A DNA stretch of 64,000 nucleotides from Streptomyces galbus. Lineage in GTDB: Bacteria > Actinomycetota > Actinomycetes > Streptomycetales > Streptomycetaceae. This document shows, in pieces, positions 18,363 through 26,699 of this stretch. The stretch is from contig NZ_SZPR01000035.1 in NCBI RefSeq assembly GCF_005280195.1, forward strand, positions 62,001 through 126,000. Direction: 5' to 3'. Position 1 is the first letter of the stretch, and each line of letters begins with the position of its first letter. Made by a program: the position numbers and the translations under genes. The notes beneath the pieces were generated by a model. The model made no database searches. It worked only from the letters and a program-made list of their open reading frames with translations, and was not told the DNA's origin.

Positions 18363-19034
18363 ATGGCGGGGTGCGACGGACGGGGACCGGAGGGCGGACC
18401 GACGCGTGCGGCGGGGCGGGACGGGCCCCGGCTGCGGCAGGTGCTGCCCGCGCTGACCGGCCTGGTGGCCGCCGTGTGCGCCGGGACGGCGGGTCTCGCG
18501 CTGGTCTGGCGCGCGGTCGGCCCGCCCGCGGCGGTGTCCGTCCTCGCCGCGGTCACGGTGACGGCCGTCGTGGCGGGCCGCCGTTTCCGCACGCGCGTGC
18601 GGCGCAGCGCGGGCTACTACACCGCGCGCGAGCTGGCCGAACTGGACGTGCCCGCGCTGGTCGTGGCGGTGGCCCGGATGCTGCGCCCGGACGGCTGGCG
18701 GGTGCTGCCGCCGTCGGAGCACACCGTGCCGCACCTCGCCGCCCGCGACCGGCGCGGCCGGCTGCTCGACGTGGTGTTCCGCCCGGTCGCCGAGCCCCTG
18801 CCCGACGAGGAGACGTCCTGCGCCTGCCGCGCGCGGCTCTCGGCCCGGCGGCGGACCGGGCCGTGGCTGCGGCTCGTCGTCCACCGCGGCACGTTCTCCC
18901 ACCGGGACGTCGTGTGGGCCTCGCGGCAGGGCCACACCTACCTCGTCGACGGGGCCCGATTACGGCTGTGGGCGGGCGGGACGCCCCTGACGCAGGTGAC
19001 GGGACCGGAGCGCACCCCCGCGGGCGAGGGCTGA
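18363..19034 (+). CDS. Membrane protein with restriction-endonuclease-like domain; contains a TTA codon
   Basis: 223 residues. Two transmembrane helices (about 28-47 and 50-70) are followed by a basic linker and a soluble domain. The soluble part (ELDVPALVVAVARMLRPDGWRVLP through LARDRRGRLLDVVFRP) resembles the membrane-linked Mrr-cat-like nuclease domains of actinobacteria. The usual D-(x)n-QxK catalytic set is not clear: the second strand reads LLDVVFRP. It may therefore be an inactive nucleic-acid-binding version. Leucine 200 is encoded by TTA (18960-18962), the codon read by bldA tRNA in Streptomyces, so expression may depend on development. No convincing ribosome site precedes ATG 18363; in-frame starts exist upstream. 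Confidence 0.6.
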   Translation: MAGCDGRGPEGGPTRAAGRDGPRLRQVLPALTGLVAAVCAGTAGLALVWRAVGPPAAVSVLAAVTVTAVVAGRRFRTRVRRSAGYYTARELAELDVPALVVAVARMLRPDGWRVLPPSEHTVPHLAARDRRGRLLDVVFRPVAEPLPDEETSCACRARLSARRRTGPWLRLVVHRGTFSHRDVVWASRQGHTYLVDGARLRLWAGGTPLTQVTGPERTPAGEG

Positions 19035-19074
19035 GCCCCCGCTCCCCCGTCCGGACACCCCCTAGGCTGGGCTC

Positions 19075-19593
19075 GTGATTCGGGTCGAAGTCGTGGAGCT
19101 GCTGGTCTCGCCGGCGCACCGGTACGCCGGGCGTCCGGCCGACGGGCCCTCGGCCGGGCCGGACGACGAGCGCGTGCGGTCGGTGGAGGTGCGGCGCCGG
19201 CTCGGGCTGGTCGGCGACCGCTACTACGCGCGGCCCGCGCACCGCGACGCGTCGGTGACCCTCATGGCCGAGGAGAACCTGCCGCGCCACATCGCCCCCA
19301 CGGCGGACCTGCGGCACACCCGCCGCAACGTCCTGCTGCGGAGCGTGGACATCGACGCGCTGGTCGGCGCCACCGTCGAACTCGACTGCGGCCGGGGCCC
19401 GGTGCGGTTCGCCGTGAACCGCCCGGCCCGCCCCTGCGCCTGGATGGACACCACGATCGGACCCGGCGCCCAGCGCGCCCTGCGCGGCAAGGGCGGAGTG
19501 CGCTGCACCCCGCTGTCGGACGGCATCCTCACGGTGGGCGAGGCGACCTTCCGCGTCGTACCCGCCGACGACGACGGCCCGGCCGGCGACTGA
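19075..19593 (+). CDS. MOSC-domain protein
   Basis: 172 residues beginning with GTG. LLVSPAHRYAGRP opens the MOSC beta-strand motif, and VGDRYYARPAHRDASVTLM plus RPARPCAWMD carry the conserved aspartate, Arg and single cysteine expected of MOSC (molybdenum cofactor sulfurase C-terminal) proteins. These bind sulfur or molybdenum cofactor intermediates, or detoxify N-hydroxylated bases (YiiM-type). The target is unknown here. A TAGGCT hexamer six bases before the GTG suggests leaderless transcription. It starts 40 bases after the TTA-containing gene and may be read through from it. Confidence 0.8.
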   Translation: MIRVEVVELLVSPAHRYAGRPADGPSAGPDDERVRSVEVRRRLGLVGDRYYARPAHRDASVTLMAEENLPRHIAPTADLRHTRRNVLLRSVDIDALVGATVELDCGRGPVRFAVNRPARPCAWMDTTIGPGAQRALRGKGGVRCTPLSDGILTVGEATFRVVPADDDGPAGD

Positions 19594-19642
19594 CCGCGGG
19601 GTCAGCCGTCCGCCGGGCCGTGGCCGCGTGCGGGGCGCGGGG

Positions 19643-19813
19643 TCAGCGCTCCTCGAAGTCCTCGGGCTCGACCCCCGCCTCCTGGAGCGCCTCACGCATC
19701 GTGCGGCCCGAGGCGCCCTCGGCCGGCGAGCCCTGCTCCTCGGTCTCCTCGGCCGACGTCAGCACCTCGTCGGTCGACTCGGTCTTGGGCCGGTTCTCCT
19801 CGGGGACGGTCAT
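19643..19813 (-). CDS. Small acidic hypothetical protein
   Basis: 56 residues, strongly acidic (MTVPEENRPKTESTDEVL, ending EALQEAGVEPEDFEER) with many Glu/Asp and Thr/Ser, no hydrophobic segment and no cysteine. AAGGAG lies 8 bases before the ATG, supporting a real gene despite its size. Probably intrinsically disordered. Such short acidic proteins are common in Streptomyces and have no assigned role. It is convergent with the MOSC gene and 109 bases downstream of the metallophosphoesterase operon on the same strand. Confidence 0.65.
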   Translation of the reverse strand: MTVPEENRPKTESTDEVLTSAEETEEQGSPAEGASGRTMREALQEAGVEPEDFEER

Positions 19814-19921
19814 CTCGGCACTCCTTCGGGACGTGGTGGGACGTGGTGTCCCGTGCGCCCCGCGAGTACCGCGTGAGCCGCTGGTCACACGTGTTGATCC
19901 GCGGCCCGCCGACGGCCCGGC

Positions 19922-20698
19922 TCAGCCCGCCGGGAACGACGCCGACGCCGCCCCGGCCGCCGAGCCGGCCCCCTCCTGCGGACGCAGGTGGTACACGTGG
20001 AAGGCCCGCCCGATCACCGGCTGGGCCACGTTGCGCACCTTCACCCCGCCGGTGGTCATGCCGTGTTCGGTGCCCGCGTGGGCGTGGCCGTGCACGGCGA
20101 GGTCGGCGCCGGCCGTGTCGATCGCCTCCGCCAGCAGGTAGCTGCCGAGGAAGGGGTAGATCTCCAGCGGTTCACCGGCGAGGGTGTCCGGCACGGGCGA
20201 GAAGTGGGTGAGCGCCACGCGGACGTCGCAGTCCTGCCCGGCCAGCTCCTGCAGCGCTTCCCGCAGGCCGTCGGCGCGGCGCCGGGAGTAGGCCACGAAC
20301 TCCTTCATCACCGGCTCGCCGAACTCACCGGCGCAGCGGCCCACGAAGCCCCCGCCGAAGCCCTTGGTCCCGGCCACCCCGACCTTGGTGTCCCCGCAGG
20401 TCAGCACCACGCTCTCGCCCTCCAGGACGTGGGCGCCCGCCTCCCGCAGGATCGCGGTGACCTCGTCGGGGTGGTCGTCGTGGTGGTCGTGGTTGCCGAG
20501 CACGGCGACGACCGGGACACCCAGGTCCTTGATCTCCGCGGCGACCACCTCGGCCTCCTCCGGCGTACCGTGCCGGGTCAGGTCACCGGCCAGCAGCAGC
20601 AGGTCGGCGCAGTCGGGCAGCGTCTCGAACGACGGCCGCAGCGTGCCCCTGCTGTCGGGGCCCAGGTGGATGTCACCGACGGCAGCGACGCGGATCAC
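19922..20698 (-). CDS. Metallophosphoesterase
   Basis: 258 residues from GTG. The complete calcineurin-like metal site is visible: GDIHLG (about 8-13), GDLTRHG (about 38-44), GNHDHH (about 68-73), LTHFSP (about 163-168) and GHAHAG (about 199-204). Small cytosolic enzymes of this type hydrolyse phosphomono- or diesters (nucleotides, cyclic nucleotides, nucleic-acid ends). It is the third gene of an overlapping operon with a nucleotidyltransferase-like protein and a BON-like protein; its GTG overlaps the preceding TGA (GTGA). Pairing a nucleotidyl transfer activity with a phosphodiesterase hints at making and removing the same modification, which is inference. The C-terminal 20 residues are Ala/Gly-rich. 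Confidence 0.88.
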   Translation of the reverse strand: MIRVAAVGDIHLGPDSRGTLRPSFETLPDCADLLLLAGDLTRHGTPEEAEVVAAEIKDLGVPVVAVLGNHDHHDDHPDEVTAILREAGAHVLEGESVVLTCGDTKVGVAGTKGFGGGFVGRCAGEFGEPVMKEFVAYSRRRADGLREALQELAGQDCDVRVALTHFSPVPDTLAGEPLEIYPFLGSYLLAEAIDTAGADLAVHGHAHAGTEHGMTTGGVKVRNVAQPVIGRAFHVYHLRPQEGAGSAAGAASASFPAG

Positions 20699-20961
20699 GA
20701 GACCTCCTCGGCGTGGTCGGGGGCGGAGGCGTCAGCGACGAGGATGTCGCAGTGCACCGGTACGTCCGCGAGTTCGCCGCGGACCAGGCCGCACACGTCG
20801 TCGCGGCAGCGCGCGGAGGGCACCGTGCCCTCGACGAGGACGGCTCCGCCGCGTACCTCGAGCCGCACGCCCAGCTCGCCGAGCGGGCCGCCGGCGAGGG
20901 TCTCGCCGAGCCGCGCGACCCGGTAGTCGAGCGGTTCGGCGGGTGCGTCGTGGGCGCTCAT
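20695..20961 (-). CDS. BON-domain-like small protein
   Basis: 88 residues. A short N-terminal helix region is followed by VRLEVRGGAVLVEGTVPSAR and a helix-strand (VCGLVRGELADVPVHCDILV), the alternating strand/helix pattern of BON (OsmY/nodulation) domains that bind membranes or ligands. Two cysteines are present. It overlaps both neighbours: ATGA with the upstream nucleotidyltransferase and GTGA with the downstream metallophosphoesterase, so the three products are likely made in fixed ratio. BON is a pattern judgement, not a search result. Confidence 0.65.
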   Translation of the reverse strand: MSAHDAPAEPLDYRVARLGETLAGGPLGELGVRLEVRGGAVLVEGTVPSARCRDDVCGLVRGELADVPVHCDILVADASAPDHAEEVS

Positions 20962-21650
20962 CGGGACTCCCTCCGCGCGTCGATGATGTCGAGCCGTTCG
21001 AGCAGGAACAGGAACGCGTCCGCCATCGGCTCCTGCCCGCACCGCTCCCGTACGTCGTCCCAGTCGACCTTCTCGCGCAGCACCCGGGCGACCGGGAGCA
21101 CCGCGCCGAAGTCGCAGTGGTGCTCGCCGAACGCGGCGAGCAGGCTCCACATCAGGTCGGTCGGCGCCAGCACCGGCATCCGCACCGAGTCCACCGGGAG
21201 CTCGTGCGCCCGGGCGAGCAGGTCGGGGGTGACCGGGCGGTGCGCCAGCTCGAAGATGATGTCGACGTCCTGGCCGAAGCAGGTGGTCTTCACCAGCCAG
21301 TCCTCCGGGGGTTCGCGCACCACCAGGCCCGCCTCGCGCAGCGTCTGCGCGACCGCGTCGGCGTCCTCGCGCAGGACGCAGAAGTCGGCGTCGTGCTGGA
21401 GCCTGCGCTGGCCGCCCAGGGCGTGCACGGCCACGCTGCCGGCCAGGGCGAACCGGTGTCCGCCGCGCTTGAGGAGGCTGCCGATCTGCTTGGCCGCCTC
21501 CAGGATGGCCTGGGTGCGGTCGGGCGGCAGCTCCTGCGGCGTGGGTCCGGGGCCGGTGGGCGGCACCGGTTCCGGATCGTCCGTGGCCAGGCGCAGTCCC
21601 GGTGCCGTAGATCCCCGGGGCAGTTCCGCCCCCTCAGCGCGCTGCGCCAT
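20958..21650 (-). CDS. Nucleotidyltransferase-fold protein
   Basis: 230 residues. The first 40 are Pro-rich and variable. Then FALAGSVAVHALGGQRRLQHDADFCVL gives the pol-beta-type GS-x(n)-D-x-D pattern of small nucleotidyltransferases such as AbiEii or aminoglycoside-adenylyltransferase-like proteins, followed by a helical C-terminal part. Such enzymes transfer a nucleotide to a hydroxyl on a protein, RNA or small molecule. GGAGGGG lies just before the ATG at 21650. It leads the three-gene overlapping operon with the BON-like and metallophosphoesterase genes. The substrate is unknown; toxin-like or antibiotic-modifying roles are both conceivable. Confidence 0.7.
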   Translation of the reverse strand: MAQRAEGAELPRGSTAPGLRLATDDPEPVPPTGPGPTPQELPPDRTQAILEAAKQIGSLLKRGGHRFALAGSVAVHALGGQRRLQHDADFCVLREDADAVAQTLREAGLVVREPPEDWLVKTTCFGQDVDIIFELAHRPVTPDLLARAHELPVDSVRMPVLAPTDLMWSLLAAFGEHHCDFGAVLPVARVLREKVDWDDVRERCGQEPMADAFLFLLERLDIIDARRESR

Positions 21651-21764
21651 GACCCCTCCGCTTTCTGCCGGTTAGGCCGGGCGGTCGCACCGGCCTGGAC
21701 AGGGACCCGGGTACCCGGCGGTCGGGCCGTGACACCGCGCCGAGGGGGCGGACGGAGGCGTCGG

Positions 21765-23405
21765 TCAGCCGCTCAGCGCCGCCAGGACCACGCCCTTGGC
21801 CTCCTCCTGCACCCGCGCCAGGTGGTCGGGGCCGAGGAAGGACTCGGCGTAGATCTTGTACACGTCCTCCGTGCCGGAGGGACGGGCCGCGAACCAGGCG
21901 TTGGCGGTCGAGACCTTGATGCCGCCGATGGAGGCGCCGTTGCCGGGGGCCTCGGTGAGCACCGAGGTGACCTCGTCGCCGGCCAGCGAGGTGGCCGTGA
22001 CCTGCGCGGGCGAGAGCTTGGCGAGCAGGGCCTTCTCCTCGCGGGTGGCCGGGGCGTCGATGCGGGCGTACGCCGGCTCCCCGAAGCGGGAGGTGAGCTC
22101 GGCGTAGTGCTCGGAGGGCGTGCGGCCGGTGACCGCGGTGATCTCCGAGGCGAGCAGGGCGAGCAGGATGCCGTCCTTGTCGGTGGTCCACACCGAACCG
22201 TCGCGGCGCAGGAAGGACGCGCCGGCCGACTCCTCGCCGCCGAACCCGATCGTGCCCGAGACGAGCCCGTCCACGAACCACTTGAACCCGACGGGCACCT
22301 CGACGAGGGGCCGGCCCAGGTCGGCGGCCACCCGGTCGATCATCGCGGAGGAGACCAGCGTCTTGCCGACACCGGTGCCGGCCGGCCACTGGTCGCGGTG
22401 GTGGTACAGGTACTGGATCGCGACAGCGAGGTAGTGGTTGGGGTTCATCAGCCCCGCGTCCGGGGTGACGATGCCGTGCCGGTCGGCGTCGGCGTCGTTG
22501 CCGGTGGAGATCTGGAAGCGGTCGCGCTGCTCGATGAGCGAGGCCATGGCGTACGGCGAGGAGCAGTCCATGCGGATCTTGCCGTCCCAGTCCAGCGTCA
22601 TGAACCGCCAGGTCGGGTCGGTGTACGGGTTCACCACGGTGAGGTCGAGGCCGTGCTGCTCGGCGATGCGGCCCCAGTAGGCGACCGACGCCCCGCCCAG
22701 CGGGTCGGCGCCGATGCGCACGCCGGCGGCGCGCACCGCGTCCAGGTCGAGCACCGCGGGCAGGTCGGCGACGTAGGTGCCGAGGAAGTCGTAGCGGGCG
22801 GTGGTGGGGGCGGCGAGCGCCCGGGCGTAGGGCAGGCGCCGTACGTCCTTCAGGCCGCCCTCGATGATCTGGTTGGCGCGGTCCTGGATCCAGGAGGTGG
22901 CGTCCGAGGCGGCGGGGCCGCCGCTGGGCGGGTTGTACTTGAAGCCGCCGTCGGCGGGCGGGTTGTGCGACGGCGTGACGACGACGCCGTCGGCGAGGCC
23001 CGAGGCCCGCCCGCGGTTGTGGGTCAGGATGGCGTGCGACACGGCCGGGGTGGGGGTGTAGCCGTCGGCGTCGTCGATGAGGACGGTCACGCCGTTGGCG
23101 GCGAACACCTCCAGCGCGGTGACCCGGGCCGGCTCCGACAGGGCGTGGGTGTCGGCGCCGAGGAAGAGGGGGCCGTCGGTGCCCTGCTGCGCCCGGTACT
23201 CGCAGATGGCCTGGCTGGTGGCGGCGATGTGGTCCTCGTTGAACGCGCCCGCCAGGGACGAGCCCCGGTGTCCCGACGTGCCGAAGGCGACCCGCTGACC
23301 GGGGTCGGCGGGGTCGGGGTGCAGCGCGTAGTACGCGGTGACCAGCCGGGAGACGTCGACGAGGTCCCCGGGGCCGGCCGGGCTGCCCGCTCGCTCGTGC
23401 TGCAT
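21765..23405 (-). CDS. pgm: Phosphoglucomutase (alpha-D-glucose phosphate-specific)
   Basis: 546 residues, the usual length. AFGTSGHRGSS (about 41-51) and the phosphoserine loop VVTPSHNPPADGG with S146 identify the alpha-phosphohexomutase; NDADADRHGIV is the metal loop and GGEESAG the sugar-binding loop. It interconverts glucose-1-phosphate and glucose-6-phosphate, feeding glycogen, trehalose and UDP-sugar synthesis. GGAGG is correctly spaced before ATG 23405; the longer in-frame extension upstream is rejected for that reason. It stands alone. Confidence 0.97.
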   Translation of the reverse strand: MQHERAGSPAGPGDLVDVSRLVTAYYALHPDPADPGQRVAFGTSGHRGSSLAGAFNEDHIAATSQAICEYRAQQGTDGPLFLGADTHALSEPARVTALEVFAANGVTVLIDDADGYTPTPAVSHAILTHNRGRASGLADGVVVTPSHNPPADGGFKYNPPSGGPAASDATSWIQDRANQIIEGGLKDVRRLPYARALAAPTTARYDFLGTYVADLPAVLDLDAVRAAGVRIGADPLGGASVAYWGRIAEQHGLDLTVVNPYTDPTWRFMTLDWDGKIRMDCSSPYAMASLIEQRDRFQISTGNDADADRHGIVTPDAGLMNPNHYLAVAIQYLYHHRDQWPAGTGVGKTLVSSAMIDRVAADLGRPLVEVPVGFKWFVDGLVSGTIGFGGEESAGASFLRRDGSVWTTDKDGILLALLASEITAVTGRTPSEHYAELTSRFGEPAYARIDAPATREEKALLAKLSPAQVTATSLAGDEVTSVLTEAPGNGASIGGIKVSTANAWFAARPSGTEDVYKIYAESFLGPDHLARVQEEAKGVVLAALSG

Positions 23406-23720
23406 GGGTGCGTCCTCCGCTTCGGTGGTGCCGTGGTGGTGCCTGCTCTGCCCCTCATCTTCCCCGGCGGGGCCCCGGCGTGCGAGGGTGCGCGCGTGGC
23501 GGTGATCACGCCGTCGGCACGCCCGACCGGGAAAGCCGTTCACGCGCGCGGACCCGGAGATCGGTCGAGCTCCCGGCTACTCATTGCAGTGGAGTTGTGC
23601 GTCGATCCGCTGGGCGGTCATGGGACGACCAGCGCGCCTCTGGAACCTGCAGACCCCGGGGTATTGTCCCTGCCGCCCGGAGAATACGACCCGTCAGGAT
23701 CAAAGGAGCGTCCGCCTCGG
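23406..23720. other. Intergenic region before the small membrane protein gene
   Basis: A 315-base gap between divergent genes. It holds the pgm ribosome site at its left edge and a slightly AT-richer patch around 23655-23700 (GGGGTATTGTCCC) that may contain the promoter of the 66-residue gene. No dyad or coding frame stands out. Confidence 0.45.
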
Positions 23721-23921
23721 ATGATAGGGACCTTCGCCCATTTCTGGCATTGGCTGGTGATCGGCGTGAAGCTCGTCGACCACCCCAGCCGGGTATCCGC
23801 CTATGAAGCGTTCCGGCTGCTCGTCTTCGCTCTCTTCACCATCACCCTGATGTGGAGGATCTGGAAGAAGGCGAAACTGTGGGTAGCCGCGCGGGGTGCG
23901 AGCGCCTCCCGCGCGGAATGA
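23721..23921 (+). CDS. Small membrane protein
   Basis: 66 residues: MIGTFAHFWHWLVIGVKL is amphipathic, FRLLVFALFTITLMWRIW forms one clear transmembrane helix (about 31-49), and the tail is basic (KKAKLWVAARG). Codon use has GC at third positions similar to genuine neighbours. AAAGGAG occurs 13-15 bases before the ATG, slightly far. Single-pass small membrane proteins of this kind are usually regulators of larger membrane partners; here the closest candidate is the FUSC transporter gene that begins 103 bases downstream on the same strand. Function unknown. Confidence 0.6.
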   Translation: MIGTFAHFWHWLVIGVKLVDHPSRVSAYEAFRLLVFALFTITLMWRIWKKAKLWVAARGASASRAE

Positions 23922-24024
23922 GGAGCGCTGGGATTCGTTCTCCTCCACGTGCCTGGCTCAGTCCCCAGCACAGCGAGACCGACCGCACAGGAATCCGCCG
24001 GCCGTCCTGTGGCACTTGGTCGGG

Positions 24025-25170
24025 ATGGGCTGGATGACGAAAGCGCGGAAGGCGGCGCACGGGACGGTACGGCGTGTGGAAGTGGGCCTCGGGCCGCTGC
24101 GGCGGGCCTGGGCGGGGCCCGGGCGCGAGCGGGACCTGGTGGTGCAGTCGCTCAAGGCGGCGCTGGCCGCGTGGGTGGCCTGGGCGGTCGCGGGCTGGTG
24201 GCTGCAGGCGCCGGTGGCGTTCGTGGCGCCGTGGGTGGCGGTCGTGCTGGTCGAGTCGACGGTGTACCGCTCGATCGCGCACGGGCTCCAGCAGCTCGGC
24301 GCGATCGCCGTGGGCACCGTCGCGGCCACCCTGGTGGGCCTGGTGCTGCCGCCGACGGTCGCGCTGGCGCTCGTCCTGCCGGTCGCCGTGCTGCTGGGGA
24401 GCTGGCGGCGCCTGGGGAGCCAGGGCATCTACGCGGCGACGGGCGCGCTGTTCGTGCTGACCGGCGGCCCGGTGGGCGTGACCACCTCGGCGGCCCGGAT
24501 CGGCGAGGCGGCGTTCGGGGCGCTGGTGGGGATCGCGGTGAACGCGCTGGTGCGTCCCCCGCTGTACCTGCGGGACGCGCACGCCTCGCTGCGGGACGCG
24601 ACCGACGAGGCGCACGACATCCTCGCCGCGGTCGCCGACGGCATGGAGCGCGGCGAGTGGAGCGCCGACGACGCCCACGAGTGGCACGACCGGGCGCTGC
24701 GGCTGGGGCGTCTGGTCGAGCAGGCCCGCGCCGCGATCGGCCACGGCCGGGAGAGCGCCCGGGTCAACCCGCGGCGCCGCACGGTCGCCGCGCAGGGCGA
24801 CGGGTACGACGACGCGCTGGTGGTCCTCGACTACGCCGCCGTGCACACCGCCGGGGTCACCCGGACCGTCCTGGAGGCGACCGAGCGCGAGCACCGCGAG
24901 GAGTGGCCCCGGCGGGCGGTCGCCGGACACTACGCCGCGTTCCTGCGGCGCACCGCCGAGGCGCTGCGGCTGTACAGCGCGACCCGGTTCGGGCAGGGCG
25001 ACGAGGAGCGGCTGGAGCAGGTCGTGGAGGAGCTGCGCCGGACGCTGGAGGAGCTGCGGGTGCGGTTGCCGGGGGCGCTGACCGACGACCCCGAGGACGT
25101 CGCGTCCTACGGTTCGCTGCTGGCGCAGGCGCGTCGCCTCGCGGACCAGCTCGTGCCCTTGGGCGGCTGA
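24025..25170 (+). CDS. FUSC-family (aromatic acid exporter-like) membrane protein
   Basis: 381 residues. The N-terminal half has about six hydrophobic segments between residues 35 and 175 (AALAAWVAWAVAGWWL, FVAPWVAVVLV, LGAIAVGTVAATLVGLVL, ALALVLPVAVLLGSW, then two more), with a conserved ESTVYRSIAHGLQQLG. The C-terminal half (about 185-381) is a long, charged, helical cytosolic domain with heptad-like LEQVVEELRRTLEEL. This half-size arrangement fits the fusaric-acid-resistance/ArAE group, thought to export aromatic carboxylates. ATG 24034 (three codons later) is an equally plausible start; neither has a strong ribosome site. Confidence 0.82.
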   Translation: MGWMTKARKAAHGTVRRVEVGLGPLRRAWAGPGRERDLVVQSLKAALAAWVAWAVAGWWLQAPVAFVAPWVAVVLVESTVYRSIAHGLQQLGAIAVGTVAATLVGLVLPPTVALALVLPVAVLLGSWRRLGSQGIYAATGALFVLTGGPVGVTTSAARIGEAAFGALVGIAVNALVRPPLYLRDAHASLRDATDEAHDILAAVADGMERGEWSADDAHEWHDRALRLGRLVEQARAAIGHGRESARVNPRRRTVAAQGDGYDDALVVLDYAAVHTAGVTRTVLEATEREHREEWPRRAVAGHYAAFLRRTAEALRLYSATRFGQGDEERLEQVVEELRRTLEELRVRLPGALTDDPEDVASYGSLLAQARRLADQLVPLGG

Positions 25171-25317
25171 GGACGGCGGCGGGGCGCCGCTGGTCCGGGC
25201 GGGCGCCCGAGCACCGGTGGGGGGCGTTGGGCCGTGCGAGTGGTGCGCGCCGGGTGGCGGTCGTAGCGTCGGAGGGGGAGCCACGCGAGGACGCGTTCGC
25301 GGAAACCGGGAGCTGAC

Positions 25318-25791
25318 ATGGCTGGACACAGGACGAGGACGACCCTGGCGGCCTGCGCCGCACTCTCGCTGGCGGCTCTCGCGGGCGCCGCCACCGCCCC
25401 GCCGGGCAACGCCGCGGCCGGGGAGCGGACGGTCGCCGTGGCGCGCAAGGCGCCGCTGCCCGTCCTCGTCGACTGCTTCGAGAAGGCCCGGGTGCGTCCG
25501 GCGGACTTCGTCCTGGCCTGCGGCGACGGCAACAGCCGCCTGGTCTCGCTGCACTGGTCGCAGTGGAACGCGCGCAAGGCGGTGGGCCAGGGCGTGAACG
25601 TCGTCAACGACTGCAAGCCGTACTGCGCGGCGGGCACCTTCCGCTCGCACGCGGTGAAGGTGCGCCTGGACCGCGCCGCCTCCTGGACGAAGCACCCCGG
25701 GGTGCCGCACTACACGCGGCTGACCCTGGTCTACCCCGACGGGCGGCCCGCGGGGTACCGGACGGTGATGACGTACACGCTCTGGAACTGA
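25318..25791 (+). CDS. Secreted hypothetical protein
   Basis: 157 residues with a Sec signal peptide (about 1-34, ending GNAAAG). The mature part is small and has four cysteines (DCFEKARVRP, LACGDG, NDCKPYC) likely forming two disulfides. It contains two tryptophan-rich strands (LHWSQWNARKA) and ends YRTVMTYTLWN. It resembles small exported Streptomyces proteins of unknown function. GGGAG before ATG 25318 fixes the start. It is convergent with a flavodoxin-like gene. Confidence 0.75.
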   Translation: MAGHRTRTTLAACAALSLAALAGAATAPPGNAAAGERTVAVARKAPLPVLVDCFEKARVRPADFVLACGDGNSRLVSLHWSQWNARKAVGQGVNVVNDCKPYCAAGTFRSHAVKVRLDRAASWTKHPGVPHYTRLTLVYPDGRPAGYRTVMTYTLWN

Positions 25792-25839
25792 CCCGGCACG
25801 AGGAAGCGGCCGGGAGGGGAGCGGCCGGCACGGGGACCG

Positions 25840-26292
25840 TCAGTCCATCAGGCCCGCGGCCAGGGTCGCGCCCAGCTCCCAGCACGCCTCGGTGTCGCCT
25901 CTGCCCGGCTCTCCCGTGACGGTGACCGGTTCGGCGGCGCGCCGCCAGGCCAGGCCGGTGGTGATCGTCTCGATGCCGCGCACGGCGCCGGTGACGTCGT
26001 TGCCGCCGTGCACCCAGTAGCCGAAGGGGCGGCCCCGGGTGGCGTCCAGGCACGGGTAGTAGACCTGGTCGAAGAAGTGCTTGAGCGCGCCGGCCATGTA
26101 GCCGAGGTTCGCCGGGGTGCCGAGCAGGTACCCGTCGGCGGCCAGGACGTCGGACGCGGTGGCCGCGAGGGCCGCGCGCCGCTCGACGCGCACGCCGTCG
26201 ATCTCCGGTGCGGTCGCGCCGGAGACCACCGCCTCGAACAGTGCCTGGCAGTTCGGCGACGGCGTGTGATGGACGATCAGCAAGGTGGCCAC
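25840..26292 (-). CDS. Flavodoxin-like / NAD(P)H-dependent FMN reductase-type protein
   Basis: 150 residues from GTG 26292 (VATLLIVHHTPSPNCQALFEAV). The first strand and phosphate-binding loop (VHHTPSPNC), the second loop GYLLGTPANLGYMAG and the HGGNDVTGAVRGIE segment follow the flavodoxin fold of the NADPH-dependent oxidoreductase (WrbA/FMN_red-like) family, which binds FMN. The partner is unknown. Longer in-frame starts would add a low-complexity Arg/Ala stretch encoded by the repeats at 26336-26460, so GTG 26292 was chosen. Confidence 0.8.
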   Translation of the reverse strand: MATLLIVHHTPSPNCQALFEAVVSGATAPEIDGVRVERRAALAATASDVLAADGYLLGTPANLGYMAGALKHFFDQVYYPCLDATRGRPFGYWVHGGNDVTGAVRGIETITTGLAWRRAAEPVTVTGEPGRGDTEACWELGATLAAGLMD

Positions 26293-26699
26293 GCCACGGA
26301 ACCCTGCCCGCCGGGCGCGCCCGACGCAACCGGCATGGAGTGTGGGGGCACAGCGTGCGCGGAGTGCGGGGGCATGATCGGCAGGGAGTGCCGGGCACCA
26401 TCGGCACGCCGCGCGCCGGACGCGATCGGCACGGAGCGCCGGACGCGATCGGCACCGGGCGCGCGGGAAGACCCCGGCCGGCGCGCCGAGCGTCCCCCCG
26501 CACGGGTGACGGCCTTCGAACGGGGGCGCGGGAACCGAACGGAACAGGGCGAAACGCCAGGCCGCGCCACCCCTTCCGCCACGTAGAGATATCCACCAGC
26601 ATGCATATGCCGGGTCGCCGGGCGGCCGGACTCCCGTACCCGGCGCTCGTTCCACGGCCGCGCACGGCCGCGCCGCACGGACCCCACACGGAGCCGGAC
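26293..26699. other. Intergenic region with degenerate repeats and an AT-rich promoter patch
   Basis: A 407-base gap between divergent genes. The left two-thirds contain the degenerate tandem repeats annotated separately. At 26580-26610 there is an unusually AT-rich run (ACGTAGAGATATCCACC, GCATGCATATGCC), probably the promoter of the 164-residue gene; GCATGCATATGC is nearly self-complementary. Confidence 0.5.
26336..26460. repeat. Degenerate GC-rich tandem repeat with a 23-bp unit
   Basis: Two adjacent units, 26413-26435 and 26436-26458, share the first 20 bases (GCGCCGGACGCGATCGGCAC). Weaker relatives (GATCGGCAGGGAGTGCCGGG, ACCATCGGCACGCC) extend leftward to about 26336. It lies entirely between genes. 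Confidence 0.6.

Noticed and set aside
22177..22185. TTGTCGGTG resembling a damage-type -35
   Set aside because: Within pgm coding DNA, on the non-coding strand, with CGAACC where the -10 should be, and no downstream gene.
20364..23921. Long plus-strand open frame across three minus-strand genes
   Set aside because: Antisense shadow of the metallophosphoesterase operon and pgm; only its last 66 codons (23721-23921) look like a real gene.
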